64,000 bases of DNA from contig MU839093.1 of assembly GCA_030685235.1 (NCBI GenBank), positions 124,001 to 188,000 on the forward strand, written 5' to 3'. This document shows positions 36,809 to 50,044 of the stretch, piece by piece. The position numbers and the translations under genes are program-made. This stretch comes from Copromyces sp. CBS 386.78 (Eukaryota > Ascomycota > Sordariomycetes > Sordariales > Sordariaceae). The notes beneath the pieces are model-generated. The model ran no database searches and had not been told where the DNA came from. It saw nothing but the letters and a program-made list of their open reading frames with translations. Positions within the stretch are counted from its first letter, which is position 1. Each line of letters starts with the position of its first letter.

Positions 36809-36890
36809 CGACGTGGGCCTGATTCGAACAGACGCTCCCGAAGGAACAAGATTTCTAGTCTTGCGCATTAGACCACTCTGCCACCACGCC
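36809..36890 (-). tRNA. tRNA-Ser (anticodon AGA)
   Basis: An 82-nt class II tRNA. The acceptor stem GGCGTGG pairs with CCACGTC (one G-U) with G as discriminator. The anticodon arm CAAGA-CTAGAAA-TCTTG gives anticodon AGA preceded by U33. A variable arm (TTCCTTCGGGAG) and T arm GTCTG-TTCGAAT-CAGGC follow. The A box (TGGCAGAGTGG) and B box (TTCGAATC) are internal. No intron. It reads UCU codons (and UCC through inosine). Confidence 0.95.
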
Positions 36891-37301
36891 TAGTGATTGT
36901 TGTTATTGTTGATAATCCGTACGGATTTAGCACTTATCAGGCTACTCCACTTCGGTTCCATGGGCCCACGGTAGAAACGCCAACGACCCCGGGGCATCTT
37001 CGAGAATCGAGGAACAGAGATGGAGTGAAAGCCAATGCCTTTTCTTTTGTCTATGGTAGTATTTAAAATATGAAAAATCCCAAGTTCCTACTTGGTGCGC
37101 GATTGATAGCCCACCCTTGCGAAACCTACTTCTACCGCCCGGACACAAGCCCGGTGCACCACACGCCGCTAAAACGACTATTGTCCATTACTCTAATCAA
37201 TGCCGACTGTCGGTTCCGAAAATCTCCTTAAACACCATCTTCTACACTTTACCTTTCACCAAGCGACCATTTCCACCGCAAACAGCCCTTGCATACAGAC
37301 C
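36891..37301. other. Spacer between tRNA-Ser and phytochrome gene
   Basis: 410 bp. The right part is the 3' flank of the phytochrome gene. Nothing else is supported. Confidence 0.45.
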
Positions 37302-40300
37302 TTACTCAGCAGTAAACCATCCCCCGAGCTCAAACCTCTTCTCATCATACACACAAGTCCTCCTCGCATCCGGATCTAGCGCTCCCGCCAGACACCTCAC
37401 CAGCCGCTTCATATCCACCGGCTTGGGCATCCAGCCGTCGAACCCAGCTTCTTTGCATCGCTGCTCTTGGCCGCGACGGAGCATGCCCGAGATTGCGAAT
37501 ATGGGCGTCCTTCCGCACGTCTGCACGACGCGCGAGGGCGTGGGGTGGCTGTACTCGTGATCACGGATCATGCGGATGGAGGCGAAGCCGTCTACTATTG
37601 GCATCTGTGCGTACATAGAGGGTTTTAGTTCGAGGCTTAGAAGGGTTTGTGGTAACAAGGGGGCAGGCAGAGAAGAGATCTCACGTTGATGTCCATGAGC
37701 ACAAAGTCCACGGTGGAGCGATTGGGGGCAAATAGGTTGAAGCATTCTTGACCATCGCGGCTGACCAGAACGCGATGGCCCAGCTTTGTGAGGCGTCTTT
37801 CTAGGATCTGCACGTTGATGATATTGTCGTCGGCCACGATGACACTGTAATGATGAGGGCTTGGAGTTTGGTACTCCTTCGGCGATGTATCGGCGGCGCT
37901 TGATGAGCCCGGTCGTACGATAGGGGGTGATGGCCTTGAGTCTGCAAAAGTAGACGTCCCTGAATCTCCAAAGGTGCCAAAGGTACGGTCGGATGGAATG
38001 CTCGTGCCCTCTCGGTCAAACATCAAAGGTCCAGGCATCGTCAGCACCGGCAAAGGGGATGCATCCCGACGTGAAGCTATCGATGAGCACCGCGATGAGA
38101 CCACGAATGGGATCTCCAGGGTAAAGGTTGACCCGCGTCCCTTAGTTGACTTGACTTTCAGCTGTCCATTCCGCTGCTTCACAAACCGTGCCACAAAGAC
38201 CAAGCCCACACCTACGCGCAGCACATTACCCCTGAAAGCATGTGCTTTCGAGGTTGACTCGTCAAAGTCTTCATCGGGCACCTGCTCAAACTCCTGGAAC
38301 ATATCGTCCAGCTCCCGCTCCGAGAAGCCGGGGCCAGAATCCGTGATGGAAATGTGTATCACGGTGTTTTTGGGATTCATAACCGTCTCGCGCCATTGGA
38401 CCACAACTTGACCGTTGGTTGTATGCTGTATGGCATTGGCGACAAGGATGGATATGCTGCGCTGCAAGCTTGTCGGATCCCCACGGACGTGCTGCGTTGG
38501 TCCCGTAGATGGAATCATGATGACTTCGACCCCCTTCTCTTGACCAAGCCTCCTTAGGGGATATAGCGCCTCTTCCAAGCAATGCGGAAGATGGAATGGT
38601 TCGTCCAGCAATGGGACAAATCCTGTTATGCTACCGGTCAGGCTCAGGAGATCATCGATGACATAGATCAGAGATTTTGACGCAGTGTATGAAGTTGTCA
38701 GGACCTGCTTTGTACCATCATCCAGTTGCTTTTCCAAGGCCATCTCAAGACAGTTGATGACGGCGTTCAAAGGATTTCGTACTGCAAAAATGACGCGTTA
38801 GCTGGCCGCTCTGGAACATAGGGATGTCTGGTCCCTACCTTGATGTGATGCATCGTGTAAAAGTAGTCGCTTGAGCCGGGTATCGTTGATGGCTGTCTCT
38901 TTCTCCCTCCAAACCTGTATGAAGCTGCCGTAGAGCAGCTGAGCCATTGCTGCCAGATTGGCTGGGAACTGGTGTTAGCGGTATTGGCAGATGCTCAGCG
39001 GGAGGTGTGTAACCATACTGTGTTCTGTTGACCAGGCCTTGCTCGTGCCGTCCACCACCTCTGTCCATTTCTTGAAGCTGTTTCGAGGCTCCAATCTGCC
39101 TATCTTACCCGCAAACGAAGGCTTTCCTGCCCAATGTACCTCTCGGACCTGGTTTTTGCGGTAAAACACCACACAGTCATCTGTGGTGCTTGACAATGGT
39201 ATGTAGAGGACGCCTGCGATTGCTTTGAAACCGGATGGAAAGTGGAGGTCTTTGAAGTCGTCTCTGATGTTGTGTGAAAATAGCATGGTGCGGGAACCCC
39301 TAAAGAAGAGGTATTTCAGGAGCGTTATGGCTTCCGTATAGGACGATAGCCGTCCAATGGTTCTGGCCTCTCCCTCGATAACCAAAAAGCCGCAATCACA
39401 ATCGAAGAGGTTCAGTAGTTCGTGTGAAGAAGATGTAATACACTCGTCAGGACGGCCCCTCCCTCTTAGTGTTTCGATAATTCGATGGGCCTGTAACCTT
39501 TCCGAGTTGAGCAGCTTCTGAAGGCAGGTAGATGCCGCCAATCCAACGAAGAATGATAATTCTCGAATCGAGAAAGGCACTCGGGTTGCAGCCGGTCCAT
39601 ACGAGTGGCAGACAATAAGCCCCCAAAGCTTGCCGTCAGACTCAAGAGACATGGACATAGATGAGCGTACCCCCATATTGGACAGATACTTGAGGTGCAC
39701 AGGCGATATTGCGCGTAGGTAAGCATGAGTTAGATCGAGTGGAACCTCCATGTCACTGACATCTCTGCCAATGAGCCTCGATGTCCTCTGGCTTCTGTCA
39801 AACAATACGCGAACCTTGTTGATCATGTAAAGCTTCCGAGCCTGTGGCGGGATGTCGCTTGCGGGAAAATGCAATCCTCTGTAGACGTCATTGCTTGCTT
39901 TCGGATCCATGAGCTCAGCGACAACGGTGCCGTTATAATCCCGGTCGAACTGATAGACCATGACACGATGGAAGCGGGTGACCTCCTTGACTATCGAAAC
40001 AATGGTCTCGAGGAGATCAGGCACGTTTGCTGCCTCGGAAAATTGCGTTTGTATCTTTGTAGCCATGCCAATAACCTCAACGGAGGACGTGCTTGGGTCA
40101 AAGCCCTTGTTGAAGAGCTCTGGATTCGGGAATACTGGCTGGACCTTGGATTGCATACTGCAGGCGGTGGCAAAATCCAAGTGGTCGCTGTCGAGAGTGT
40201 TGATAGGGTTCCCTGGATCAGACATTGCTGGAGTTGCGAGCGGATGCATCGAGTAATCTGAACTTTGATTAGAGGAACCCGTCTCAAGCGCTGATTTCCG

Positions 40301-41166
40301 GCCTCCTTGTTACGCACCTTGCAACTCAAACTCGCAGATGAACAAATCGATATCTCCCCCAAGATAGTGCGCGGCACACCAACAAGGAATCAGCCGGCCA
40401 TCTGGATCGGAAAAGGAGAAGGCGAAGACCACGGGTTCTTGCTCCTTCTTGGTGCTTTCGTATCCTTGACGGATGTGGCGTAGCTGGACATCGAACAGGT
40501 GACGCTGAAAGATGGGCATAACTTGGTAGAAGCTGTCCAGAGAAAGAAGCTGGGAGGGCTGGTAATGACAGACGAAACTGCTGTTTTCGCTGCAAACCCT
40601 GGGGAGGTATCTGGAAGGTCCAGCAACTCTTTCATCGACGAGTTTTAGTGCAACAAGCATGCCGTAAGACTGAATAGCGCCAGGTATGTGAATCGGTTCC
40701 TCATCGCAGGTAGTAAAGGCGCGGCGGGTCTTTTGAATGACTCCATGGGACCCATCCGCCAATATGGCATACTCGAAGGTTTCGGAGAGTAGCGAGTCAT
40801 CTCCGCCATTGCCTTTCTTGAACGGTGGCGGGCAAGTAGGATTATGAGAAGATTCAGCTGCTGAGTCGCCTGGATAATTTGCTTGCTGGTCGGCTGTTGA
40901 AGGTGCCAGTCCGCACGGAGGCTCATCGGGCGATGGCGGAGATGGATGTTGATCGGAAAGTTGCTGGGTGACAGGAATGACTGAGAGGATACTATCCGTG
41001 TCTGTTAGGGCATGTTAGCGTTGGACCTGCTCGCAAGGATACATTTGAAGGCCCATAACGTGTTGGAGCCTTACGTACCGGATACGTTCCGCAAAAAGGG
41101 GGAACTTTCAAGAATGGATAGCCGTATTGGGAATACTCGTTCTATGGGTTGTGACATTGGGTCCAT
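37302..41166 (-). CDS. fphA: Fungal phytochrome: bilin-binding hybrid histidine kinase
   Basis: Six exons (41166-41079, 41001-40318, 40257-39019, 38961-38839, 38781-37685, 37604-37302) joined by introns of 77, 60, 57, 57 and 80 nt give 1177 residues. Every join keeps phase. The N-terminus has ERVFPIR, seen in fungal phytochromes. The PAS domain carries TTCDEEPIHIPGAIQSYG, with Cys128 in the biliverdin-attachment position of bacterial and fungal phytochromes. The GAF domain has PASDIP (389-394). A PHY region follows. The H-box DASHQVRNPLNAV has phospho-acceptor His710. ATPase boxes are ILVANAIQHT, DSGPGF and VGVGL. The receiver domain ends with LMDIN (Asp1075) and PKP (Lys1138). The protein senses red/far-red light and passes phosphate to its own receiver, then probably to an HPt protein (YPD1 type) and stress MAPK signalling as in Aspergillus. 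Nothing essential is missing. Confidence 0.95.
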
Positions 41167-43982
41167 GACATGGGATTTTTGCACTGGACAGATGGATTGT
41201 GTAAACGGCAAAGGAGGAAAAGGGGATAACAAAGGAAGGTCAAGGGACTAGGTGTCCAATGTAGTCGGATATGCCGTGCCCAGGCAGGTGATTCAAAGGA
41301 CTATTCGTGGTTCCAGGTAGATTGGACCAAGCCAGAATCCCGTGAGGAACATCAAGGATCAAGCTGGATGGCAGAGGGGCAGAGAATGGAAGAAGCCATG
41401 TTCAATCGTGAGACATTCAGGACATGGGGCCCCACGATCGAGGGGAAATGCACAGAGCAAAGACAACCCACCGAAAACCCAAAACAACACATGGTAGTCC
41501 GAGGTGAAAGGGACAGAATGGCCGGTAATCCGTTATGTTGAGTCTTGATGGTCGGGGGTTGGTGGTTGCCGGGCGTCCGAGATCGTCGACGGCCACGATG
41601 AGATTGAGTTATCGTGGGACATGTGTGTTCATTCCCGGTGCGTGAAGGCCCAAAGAGCGGACTGGAAGACTCTTCGGTCCTTAGACAGCCATCAAGGGGT
41701 CGTGGATGGATGGTCTGGACTTCATCGCTGCAGCGGTGTTCAACGGGGTCTGTCACACCTGACCATGCTCCACATGGAGCAGCACGACATGGTGATGAGG
41801 AAGGGATGGGAAGCGGAAAAGACCGGCCGAGTGGTACAGATGTACGACTGCACGCTTTGGACGGCGGCTTGACAGATGGTGGCGAGTCGTCGGTGATCGG
41901 CTTGATGTAGCATTTGGAAAGGAATTCAAAATGTCTAGGTTGATTATGGAGGGTTTCATTAACCAGAATGCGATGTTGTTGACTCTTCTTCCTCCTCGAC
42001 GGTGCTCGCTGCAGTGTGGTGTCAATTCGTGCGCGCGGTTGAGGCTTGGATCGGATCTTGCGCGCAGAAAACGTTTTTTCCTTGATTGAATTCTGTTGGA
42101 GAACTTCAACTTCAAAAACTGGAAAGACGGAACAATTCGAGTTTGCCGGTTACTCTTTCCATGTTTGCGGTGTCGTCTTTGTCGTTGTCCAACTAACGGG
42201 CATCAAACGAGGAAGGCACGGTTCTGGACGCGTCTGGTCACCGAACGGCAGGCAGCCATGCATCGTGGTCGCACAACTTTGCGGATCTCCCGCAATTGAG
42301 CAGTCATCCTTTGCATCCATCCCACTTCGACTGTTCCTTCTGTCTTCCTGCACGTCAAATTGGCGATTGAATTGGGAATGGAGTCCTCAGTAAGCACCTA
42401 GCACAGGCTGTGACTACAAGGGCTATTACCAAGCTCAAGGGTATCTCCAAGGAAGCAAGGAAGATTACGACGCTTGGGAAGCTCTAGGGAATCCCGGCCG
42501 GCTGGGGCTAGGACCATCTGCTCCCCTACCTTAAGGTACTTCCGCAAGAGCACGACTTTCACTCCTCCAGAGCCCAAGGCCGTGAACGAGTTCAACTTCA
42601 CATGCTTGGAATTCCTCGGCTTATGACAACGGCCCGCTGCACGTCCACATTCCGAGTTTCCAATATCCCGACACTGTCACCCTCTGGGATGCTTTCCGGA
42701 GCCAGGACGATGTCCCGGTGCGAGCATGTGGAAACGCCGGGGATGGTCCAGGCGCATATTGGTAAAGGGGAGATGAAGAAGACTGAAGAACAAAGTGCAA
42801 TGTGGATGGATTAATGCGCGCTGTGTCTTGTTGCCATTGTTAAGTATTGTTGTCGCTGTGTCTATACTGACTGTAGAGTACTGTACTGTTGAAGAAACAT
42901 AACATGTTTTACCACCATCCATCCATCCATTCATTGCCACCAAAGAAGAGCCCGACCAAACCACGATGAAAGCATGCATACACAAAAAGGAAGCCAGCCA
43001 GCCAAACACCACAATCTCAAGCAAAAAAAACGTTTGAACATAATAACCCCATTTGCATTGTGCATTTCCATACTGCGCGGCCTAAGAACAAATCAGATGG
43101 AATTTGATCCCCGATCCGATCCGATCCGTCTCCAGTCGACCTGGATGGTGATACCTAGGTAAGCTACGTTTGGTTGGCATCTTGCGGAAAAAATAAAAGA
43201 AAATCGTATAGGCGTGAATAAGGTAATAAAAAGTTTTTAAGTAACACATAAAAAAAAGAAGACAAGCTGACGAACAGTGAAAATCCGTCCGTCAAAGAAG
43301 GTAGTAGTGGTACCAAGGTCTCTGATGATGATATAAAGCAGCACAAATGACGCGCGAGCAATCAGGTAGTCAAAAGAGAATTGAAAAGAAACTGAAAAAA
43401 GCGAAGTTTGTAGAAGTAGTAACAATAAGACTGAGAATACCGAAGTGTTTCCCGGGGCCCGACTGTGACTGGGCGGTATAAATATCGACCATCGACCCCG
43501 GTTCCAATCCGCCATATCCTGTCCTTTGTCCTGTCCCCATAAGAAAACCTCTAGAATGTCCAGAGAAAGGCCTTGAAGAGAGATGACCACACACAAGAAT
43601 GCCCACCAAGCCGACATGCTGACCGACCCCTTCGTGAGCGTTGAATCCTCCATCGAGAAACGATTTTCATCATATTCTTCGTTCCTCCATTTTATTTTGC
43701 GAGCACATCGCTTCCACCAGAATCATCGCCAACAAAGCGAAATTAGGGAAAAAAGAGCTATGTTGAGATCCGAAGAGCGTGTAAGATCGGACGGATTTGT
43801 TGAAGGGAAGAAATACCAAGTGATATACCCAGAAGCAAGAAGTCAAGCCAGCTCCAAGAGCCGTGACTCATCGTCTCCATGAACGCCTCAATGCATGTGT
43901 CCATAACGAAATAATGCGCCTGCCGATGCCAGAAACCCCGGCCCGCACGGAGTCAGGGAGAACCAGAAGGTTAGGCGGAATT
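41167..43982. other. Intergenic between phytochrome and som1-like genes
   Basis: 2.8 kb that contains the phytochrome promoter (left) and the 3' flank of the LisH-protein gene (right). Short simple repeats (CATC at 42918-42932, GATCC at 43110-43127) are present. Open frames up to 138 codons lack coding character. Confidence 0.45.
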
Positions 43983-46757
43983 CTACTCCGTCGATCCGAT
44001 CTCGCCACCATCCAGAAACACGCCGGCATTAAAGTCGAAAGGCTCTCCGCTGTTGTCGTTATCATGCAAGAACGAGTCGAAATCAAAGTCGTTCAGAACA
44101 TCATTTGACGTGAGTGGGTTGGCAAACTCAACATCGAAGGTCTGCAGTTTAGCTTGTTAGCACCCTCCCGCTGGACGGTGAACAAGGGTTCTGGACATAC
44201 CATCATCGGTTCGGCGAAATTGTTGTTCTGCGCCGGGTCGGGGTGTGGCGGAGCAGCGACCTGAGGGACAGAGGGCGGCGGCACCGGGGCCGCGGGCTGT
44301 CCGTTCTGTACGACCTGGTTTCCTACTTGGTTCTTGCCAAAGCTAGCTGGGTTGACGGGGGTAATCGGGGTGGCCGGCGCGGGAGGCTCTTGCGGCTGGT
44401 CGGCATCTGCAGCAGGTGTAGCACCTGCGTTAAGGTTCTGATTGGACTTCTTCTGCGTGGCAGCCTAAACCGGATCAGAATCGCAACTCAACAGAGGATG
44501 AAGGATTAGTTGAAGGAGGAGGGGGGGTTCCGTACCTTGTTCTTAGCATTCTTAGTCTCCTTCTTCTTGGGTGCCGGCTTGTTGCCCTGGTTGGGGGTTG
44601 GAGGAGCAGCGTTGGTGACTTGAGGAGACGATGTTGCGTTCCTCGAGTTGGCAGCATTCGTCATCGCTGCCGCCGTTGGTGGGGCAGAAGGCGGGGGCAT
44701 AGCTCTCTGTTGCGCCGCGCCCTGAGGCTGCTGACCCTGAGGAGGCTGACCAACCATCTGGCCATTTGGCCCAGGTTGTTGCCACTGCATATTAGGGCCC
44801 CCTTGGTTTTGCTGCTGTTGTGCTGCCTGTTGCTGCTGCGCTTGTTGAGCTTGTTGCTGTTGTTGTTGCGCTTGCTGCTGAGCCTGTTGTTGCATTTGTG
44901 CTTGACGCTGCTGCTGGGCAGCCACCATCTGTGGGTTCATCTGGCCGTTGAAGGGTTGTCCTGGATGCGAGCTCGGTGGACGCATACCGCCTCCCATCTG
45001 ATTGCCCATGTTCATGTTCATGCCGTAATGGGGCTGTCCGCCGTTAGGATCCATGTTGCCGCCCATGAAGTTCATGGGATTCGGGGAACCGCGGTTCTGC
45101 GCGCCATCCGGAAGAGGGGAACCCATGTTCTGGGGGTTGTTCATCTGCTGGTTGGCACGCTTCATCTGCTCTGAAGGGTTAGGCGATGCTCCATTGCGCT
45201 GCCCAGGTGGCGAGTTGCCTTGGAAGCCTTGGGGGTTCGGTCCCTGAGGTCCTCCCGGGCCGCCAGGTCCGCCTGGGCCGTTGGGGCCTTCAGGTCGTGG
45301 CATCCCATCCTGCTCCTGTCGAGCCATCATGAGGCGCTTCTTGTTTTGTTGTTCCAGGAGCATCAGCTGCATCTGGTAGTCTTGAAGGGCGTGGTTACTT
45401 GACCCATTCTGGCCATTACCAGGCCCAGCTCGCATACCGTTTCCGCCACCCATCTCCTGGTTGTAAAACTGGTTAATGTTCTGGCCGTCGGGTCCCTGCG
45501 GCAGCATGGGAGAGCCCTGGTTTTGCGGACCACCAGCATTCGCCATCGGGTTGGTGGGCATCTGTTTACCGTGGTGCTGCTGGAGGTTAGCGGCGTACGC
45601 TTTGAGCTGATGAGAGTTTGGATTGGCATTGATCAAGGCCTGGAGTTGGTTAGGAGTTAACGAGTTTGGGCGGATTTGGTTGATGAAAAATGCTTGTGCT
45701 GAACTGGGGCCACCTCCTACCTGCTGCTGGCCTGGCATGCCTTGCATCTGTCGGCCGTTTTGCACCATGACACCCGCGTTGGGGTTGAAGGGGGCCCCCT
45801 CGAGACGTGGCCGCTTGGATGGAGAAGGCGCGTTGTCTGCCGATCCTGGCGACGCCGGCCTCACTCGGTTACCGTCCATATCAGAAGGATCTCGCTGCAT
45901 CTGAGCAGCTTTCTGTGCCTGGAGCATCTGCATGGCTTGGGGACTGGAAAGTGGAACAAGGGTCAGTTTTGAACAGACCACATGGAGCAATGGATATGGA
46001 ACCTACTTTTGGCTGTTGGCCAGGGCTGCCCGTTGCAGCTGGTTTCCAGGCTTCATCATGCCGCCCATACCATTCATGTTCCTCATCATTTGCTGTTGAT
46101 ACTGGACGTGGGCGTTGTAGTCAGGACGCATTTGCCGCAGCATCTGTTCCTGGCGCATGCGAGACTGGTTCTAGAGTCGCTGTTAGCTAGGGAATGAATC
46201 ACCACATCAGAGAAGCCACATCTTACCTGGTTGTGTTGCACGTATTGGTTCACAAGATTAGGACCCTTGCTCTTTTGGCTATTGAACATGTCCCAGAACA
46301 GTGAGAACCAGTCGAGCAGAAAGCTGTTGTTGCTTGTTGAAGAGTTGGGAATGGCAGCTGGGGGAAGATCATCGGGACGCTTCTGGTCGAGGTTGTCCTT
46401 CGAGTCGGTATCCATGGGATCGTCACCCAGGCCACTCAAGTTCTGACCAGGGCTCCCAGACTTGTCCGTCTTGATCTGAGGGTTGTTTTGTAGAATTGTG
46501 CGGGCACAGTCGTACATGCCTTGGCGGATGAAGTAGTCGTAAATGTAGGTCTCGAGCAACGAACGGCCGCCATCGATAGCTCCAGCCCCGAACTGCATCT
46601 GCTGCGGCTGCTGTTGTTGCTGTTGCGGTTGGGGTTGTGGGGGCTGCTGGGGACGAACGGGCATTGCGCCATTATTCATCATAGGCATAGGGGCGCCGCC
46701 AACGGGACCGCCCATGGCGTTCATCTGAGCCATGTTACCTATGTTGTTCATGTTCAT
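43983..46757 (-). CDS. som1: LisH-domain transcriptional regulator, Som1/SomA (Flo8) type
   Basis: Five exons (46757-46227, 46170-46007, 45943-44536, 44464-44201, 44141-43983) with introns of 56, 63, 71 and 59 nt give 841 residues, starting MNMNNIGNM in good context (CAGCCATG). A Met/Asn/Gln/Pro-rich N-terminus leads to a LisH motif (about residues 66-98, SLLETYIYDYFIRQGMYDCA) and a conserved SFLLDWFSLFWDMF segment. The long middle is Gln-, Pro-, Gly- and Asn-rich with CAG/CAA-coded glutamine tracts. The C-terminus is acidic (NDFDFDSFLHDNDNSGEPFD), resembling an activation region. Som1 in Magnaporthe, SomA in Aspergillus and Flo8 in yeasts act downstream of cAMP-PKA in adhesion, sporulation and morphogenesis. 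LisH proteins form dimers and recruit partners such as Ldb/PtaB. Identity is inferred from architecture. Confidence 0.88.
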
Positions 46758-47149
46758 GGCTGATGGTTTGGTGCAGACGACGGTCTGCCGGGCGAGAAGC
46801 GGGATTCGTAGGGGTCGAAAGCAATGAAGTCAGGTCGTGTGTGTAACGACGGGAGCCTGGGAGCATTAAGAAGGGTTAGTTTCTAGGTCCATGTAATGTG
46901 ATGACATCCGGAGAGGGTTCAGCGCGGAAGGACGAGCTTGCCACCAAGTGCCTACGAGTGCCACGGCCGGCGCAGTACGCTTAGACCCGGCAGGCGGTGG
47001 ACGTGTATCGAGATCGGGTAAAGTGATGGCAAGGTGATTGCCGGGTGATAGATCGATGGTCCCGAAGAGGTGATGCGGTAGCAGAAACAGGGGAGTAGTT
47101 AACGGCGCCGACACCGACGGCAACGATGACGATGGCATGGCACGCGTTT

Positions 47150-47193
47150 GGGGGGGGGGGGGGCCACAAGGCAGGCAGGCAGGCAGGCAGGCA
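47150..47193 (+). repeat. G14 homopolymer followed by a GGCA tandem array
   Basis: Fourteen G (47150-47163), then about six copies of a GGCA unit with the last copies imperfect. Upstream of the som1-like start codon. Confidence 0.85.
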
Positions 47194-47949
47194 GACAGGG
47201 GCAGGCGGGTAAGAGAGTGGTCAAGTACCTTGATACAGGCGGGGGGGCCCTTGGGGTGTTGGCGCAGCAAGTAGCGTGTCGGTGCCAATTAGACGGATGT
47301 TGGACAGGGCGAGAAAAAAGTACGGTAGCCGTAGCCGGAAGGGCGAAGTAGTCTAGAAGTATGTTCAAGCTGAAAGTCGGGTGGGAAGCAATTGCAGCGA
47401 CCGAATCGGGGGCTGTGGCGACCGCGGTGAGATGTTCCGGGGTTGAAAGTAGTGTGTGGCCGGAGGTTGTGACGTGGGTGCGGCGATGGATGGTCTGTCT
47501 CTGTTGCACGATCCCTTTTTCTTTGGTGAGCTTCTGCGTGCGTGGTGAGAAAAAGGTCAGAGGGACGAGGCGTTAAGTCCGGGTTTGGAGAAAAGATATG
47601 GGCGTGGGTGTTTTTATAAGAGAAACGAAATGATGCAAGGCCGCAGGCACGGGCTTATATTTGCAATGTAGACTTCTACTGCAAGCCTGCGGTCCGTAGA
47701 TGTACCGGCGCACTGGCACTCGAGCACGCCAGATGGGAGAACGGGAAAGTTCAAGCAGTACGGTAGCGTATATAGTAAAAGGTATGGTACCTTTTTGAGA
47801 TGGCGTTTTGACGAGCGATATCCCCGGTGCCCCGTTGAAGGTCGATGCTCGGTGTCGAAGGCGAGGTGCAAAGGCGAAGCAGCCGAGTCGCAGTCAAGGC
47901 TGGATCTTGAAAAGATCGCGACGGCGGCGATGGTGGTTGGTGGTAATGG

Positions 47950-47950
<1 letters not shown>

Positions 47951-47990
<40 letters not shown>
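47951..47990 (+). repeat. (GCT)13 microsatellite
   Basis: Perfect trinucleotide array of 40 bases, about 1.2 kb upstream of the som1-like ATG (CAG-type on the minus strand). Confidence 0.92.
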
Positions 47991-50044
47991 ATGGGTTCCA
48001 AGACAATGGTGGGCGTGGGAGAACGGCAAGGCTTCAAGTTGCGCGTGGGTGGTGCACTCCCGCTTTCCAAGGATCCAACAGCCTTGGTCGTGTAGAGATG
48101 AGGTAGAGGTGATGCCGATTATTTGCCAGTCGTTCCACCGAAGAGTGTGCGGCGGTATACGTGGTGTCGTGGTGTGGAGCGAGTGTAGTCGTGGTCGTGA
48201 TCGCCGCCTGGTTGCGAGGAGTGGACGTCGAGATCAAAGTCAAGGTGGTGGTGGTGGTGGTCGAGGTAGTTGGAGAGAGGTGGTAGTAATGGTGATCCGG
48301 TCCACGTCGCAACAGGAAAGCGTGCAAGTGCTAAGTAGTCGTAGGGATGGAGGAGGACGGGAAATGGGGAAACGGGGTCCGGGCAAGGCCACAGTAGTGG
48401 TGGTGCCGTGGTGGTGGTAGGTGTGGTCCTCTTCAGGCTCAGGCGGCGGCGGGCTCTCGCTGGTCTCGGGGCCGGCGACCGTGGTTCCTCTTGTGGGCCA
48501 ATCCGGTCAATCTCGCTGGTGGTCGGGACAATAGCGATTGGGACATCAAAGTGGCATGCCGCAAAAGAGCAGGATTCCCGACACGAAACACGACGGTCGG
48601 AGGAGGCAGAAGAGAAGGAGGAAGTTCGGGGACGGGGGTTGGGGTTTTTGGGACTTTTTTTGCGCTGCCTTCTGCTCAGTAAATCGTGTTGGAATTTTGG
48701 GGGGGAAGTGGAAGCAGCCAGGAGACTGGGGGGTGATGGGTGATTGGGGAACCGCGAGTTGGGAGACCGAGCTTCACAAGCCTGCGCAGTCGGGAGCACG
48801 TAATTGCACTACACGTGGTCTTGGCGGGCGTACTTTTCAGACCGGCTCACGTGATGCCTCGTTATTTAGGCATTTCAGGCACTCATGCAGCTGTGATATG
48901 CACCTATGCAGCAAATGACGGCTTGGCGCCCCTGTATCTGCCCCCAATCTCCCTCCTTCGGGATATTGCGCTTCCACCGTACTAACCGTGGAATATTCAT
49001 GAGATGGCAGTCATCATCATCGAGATGGCCGATGCGAACGACATTTCCAGTTACCATATCACTTTAATCGTCACCGTCATTTCATCTCATTCTTTTGCAC
49101 AAACCATCGAGTGTGAAATCGCCATTCTATCGCTTTTAAGCCGTTTCTCCACGCGACGACCCGCTGATCTGAGCGAGGAGAGCCCGAGAGCCTCGGACAT
49201 GGCAGCTCCCCAACTTAAACCAGTCCATGGTGTCACGTTACAGTGGATGTCTAGTTGGATCAAAACTGCTTAACTTCTCATTTTCTGGCCTTTGTCAACG
49301 GCATTCTCTTCGCGCCTTGTGAGTCTTGTTGCTTTGACGGCACACTGTCGTTGGTTCTGTGTTTATTGAACCAACTGGACATGGCTGGTCTAGGTCAACC
49401 CGTACTGCTTGTAACAGTGACGCATTTTCCGATTTCCGAAAGCTCCAGGAATCCCCAGGCTTCCATTGTGGCTCCCAGCCCATATAATCCCAACCCATGC
49501 CCCTCGGCGATTGTACAACAACAGGTCACGACGAGCAAAAGTTGAATGGTTACCAGTCATCTAGCTACTGACATGCGCAAGTGAGATGACGAGCAGGTTG
49601 CCATCCACATGGCATGCGACGCGACGTAGTTCGATAGTGTATGGCGTCGGACAAGGTGATCAAGACTTGATGCCACGTTTGGCAGGGATCCGGCGCCATA
49701 TGGTTGGTAAAGAATGATGTTGGGCACTTTTGACTCCTGGGCAGTCATGACGAGAAGGCATACTAAACCCTTATTGAAGCCCGACTCCTCTGTCCTGTTC
49801 GGCATGAAATCATTGATTACTCGAGATCACCAGAGGCTCATCGAGACCGACTACCACAGTCCTTGGCCATCACCTTGTGAGTTCTCCGAGCTCAGCTGTC
49901 GTCTGTACCTGATCAGCAAACGGATAGGAGGTTGGGCTGCACTGTACGGCAGACAGCCTCCAAATCTTCGCTCTGTAACACCCCGAGGGTATGGGTCTGC
50001 CCAGAATGCATTCCGCACACAAGAAGCTTGGCTGCCCTGTCATC

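Larger units (their letters stand above)
46758..50036. other. Long non-coding upstream region of the som1-like gene
   Basis: About 2 kb left of 48800 is rich in simple repeats, as expected for a long 5' leader/promoter of a morphogenesis regulator. It holds G14 (47150-47163), a GGCA array, (GCT)13 and GTGGTGGTGG stretches. Minus-strand open frames (up to 226 codons at 48119-48799) are repeat-driven and not convincing. 48900-50036 has no supported gene. Confidence 0.4.

Noticed and set aside
48119..48799. 226-codon minus-strand open frame upstream of the som1-like gene
   Set aside because: Its length is driven by CCACCA/GTGGTGG repeats (His/Thr/Ser/Pro runs). No motif, and the plus-strand frames are equally open.
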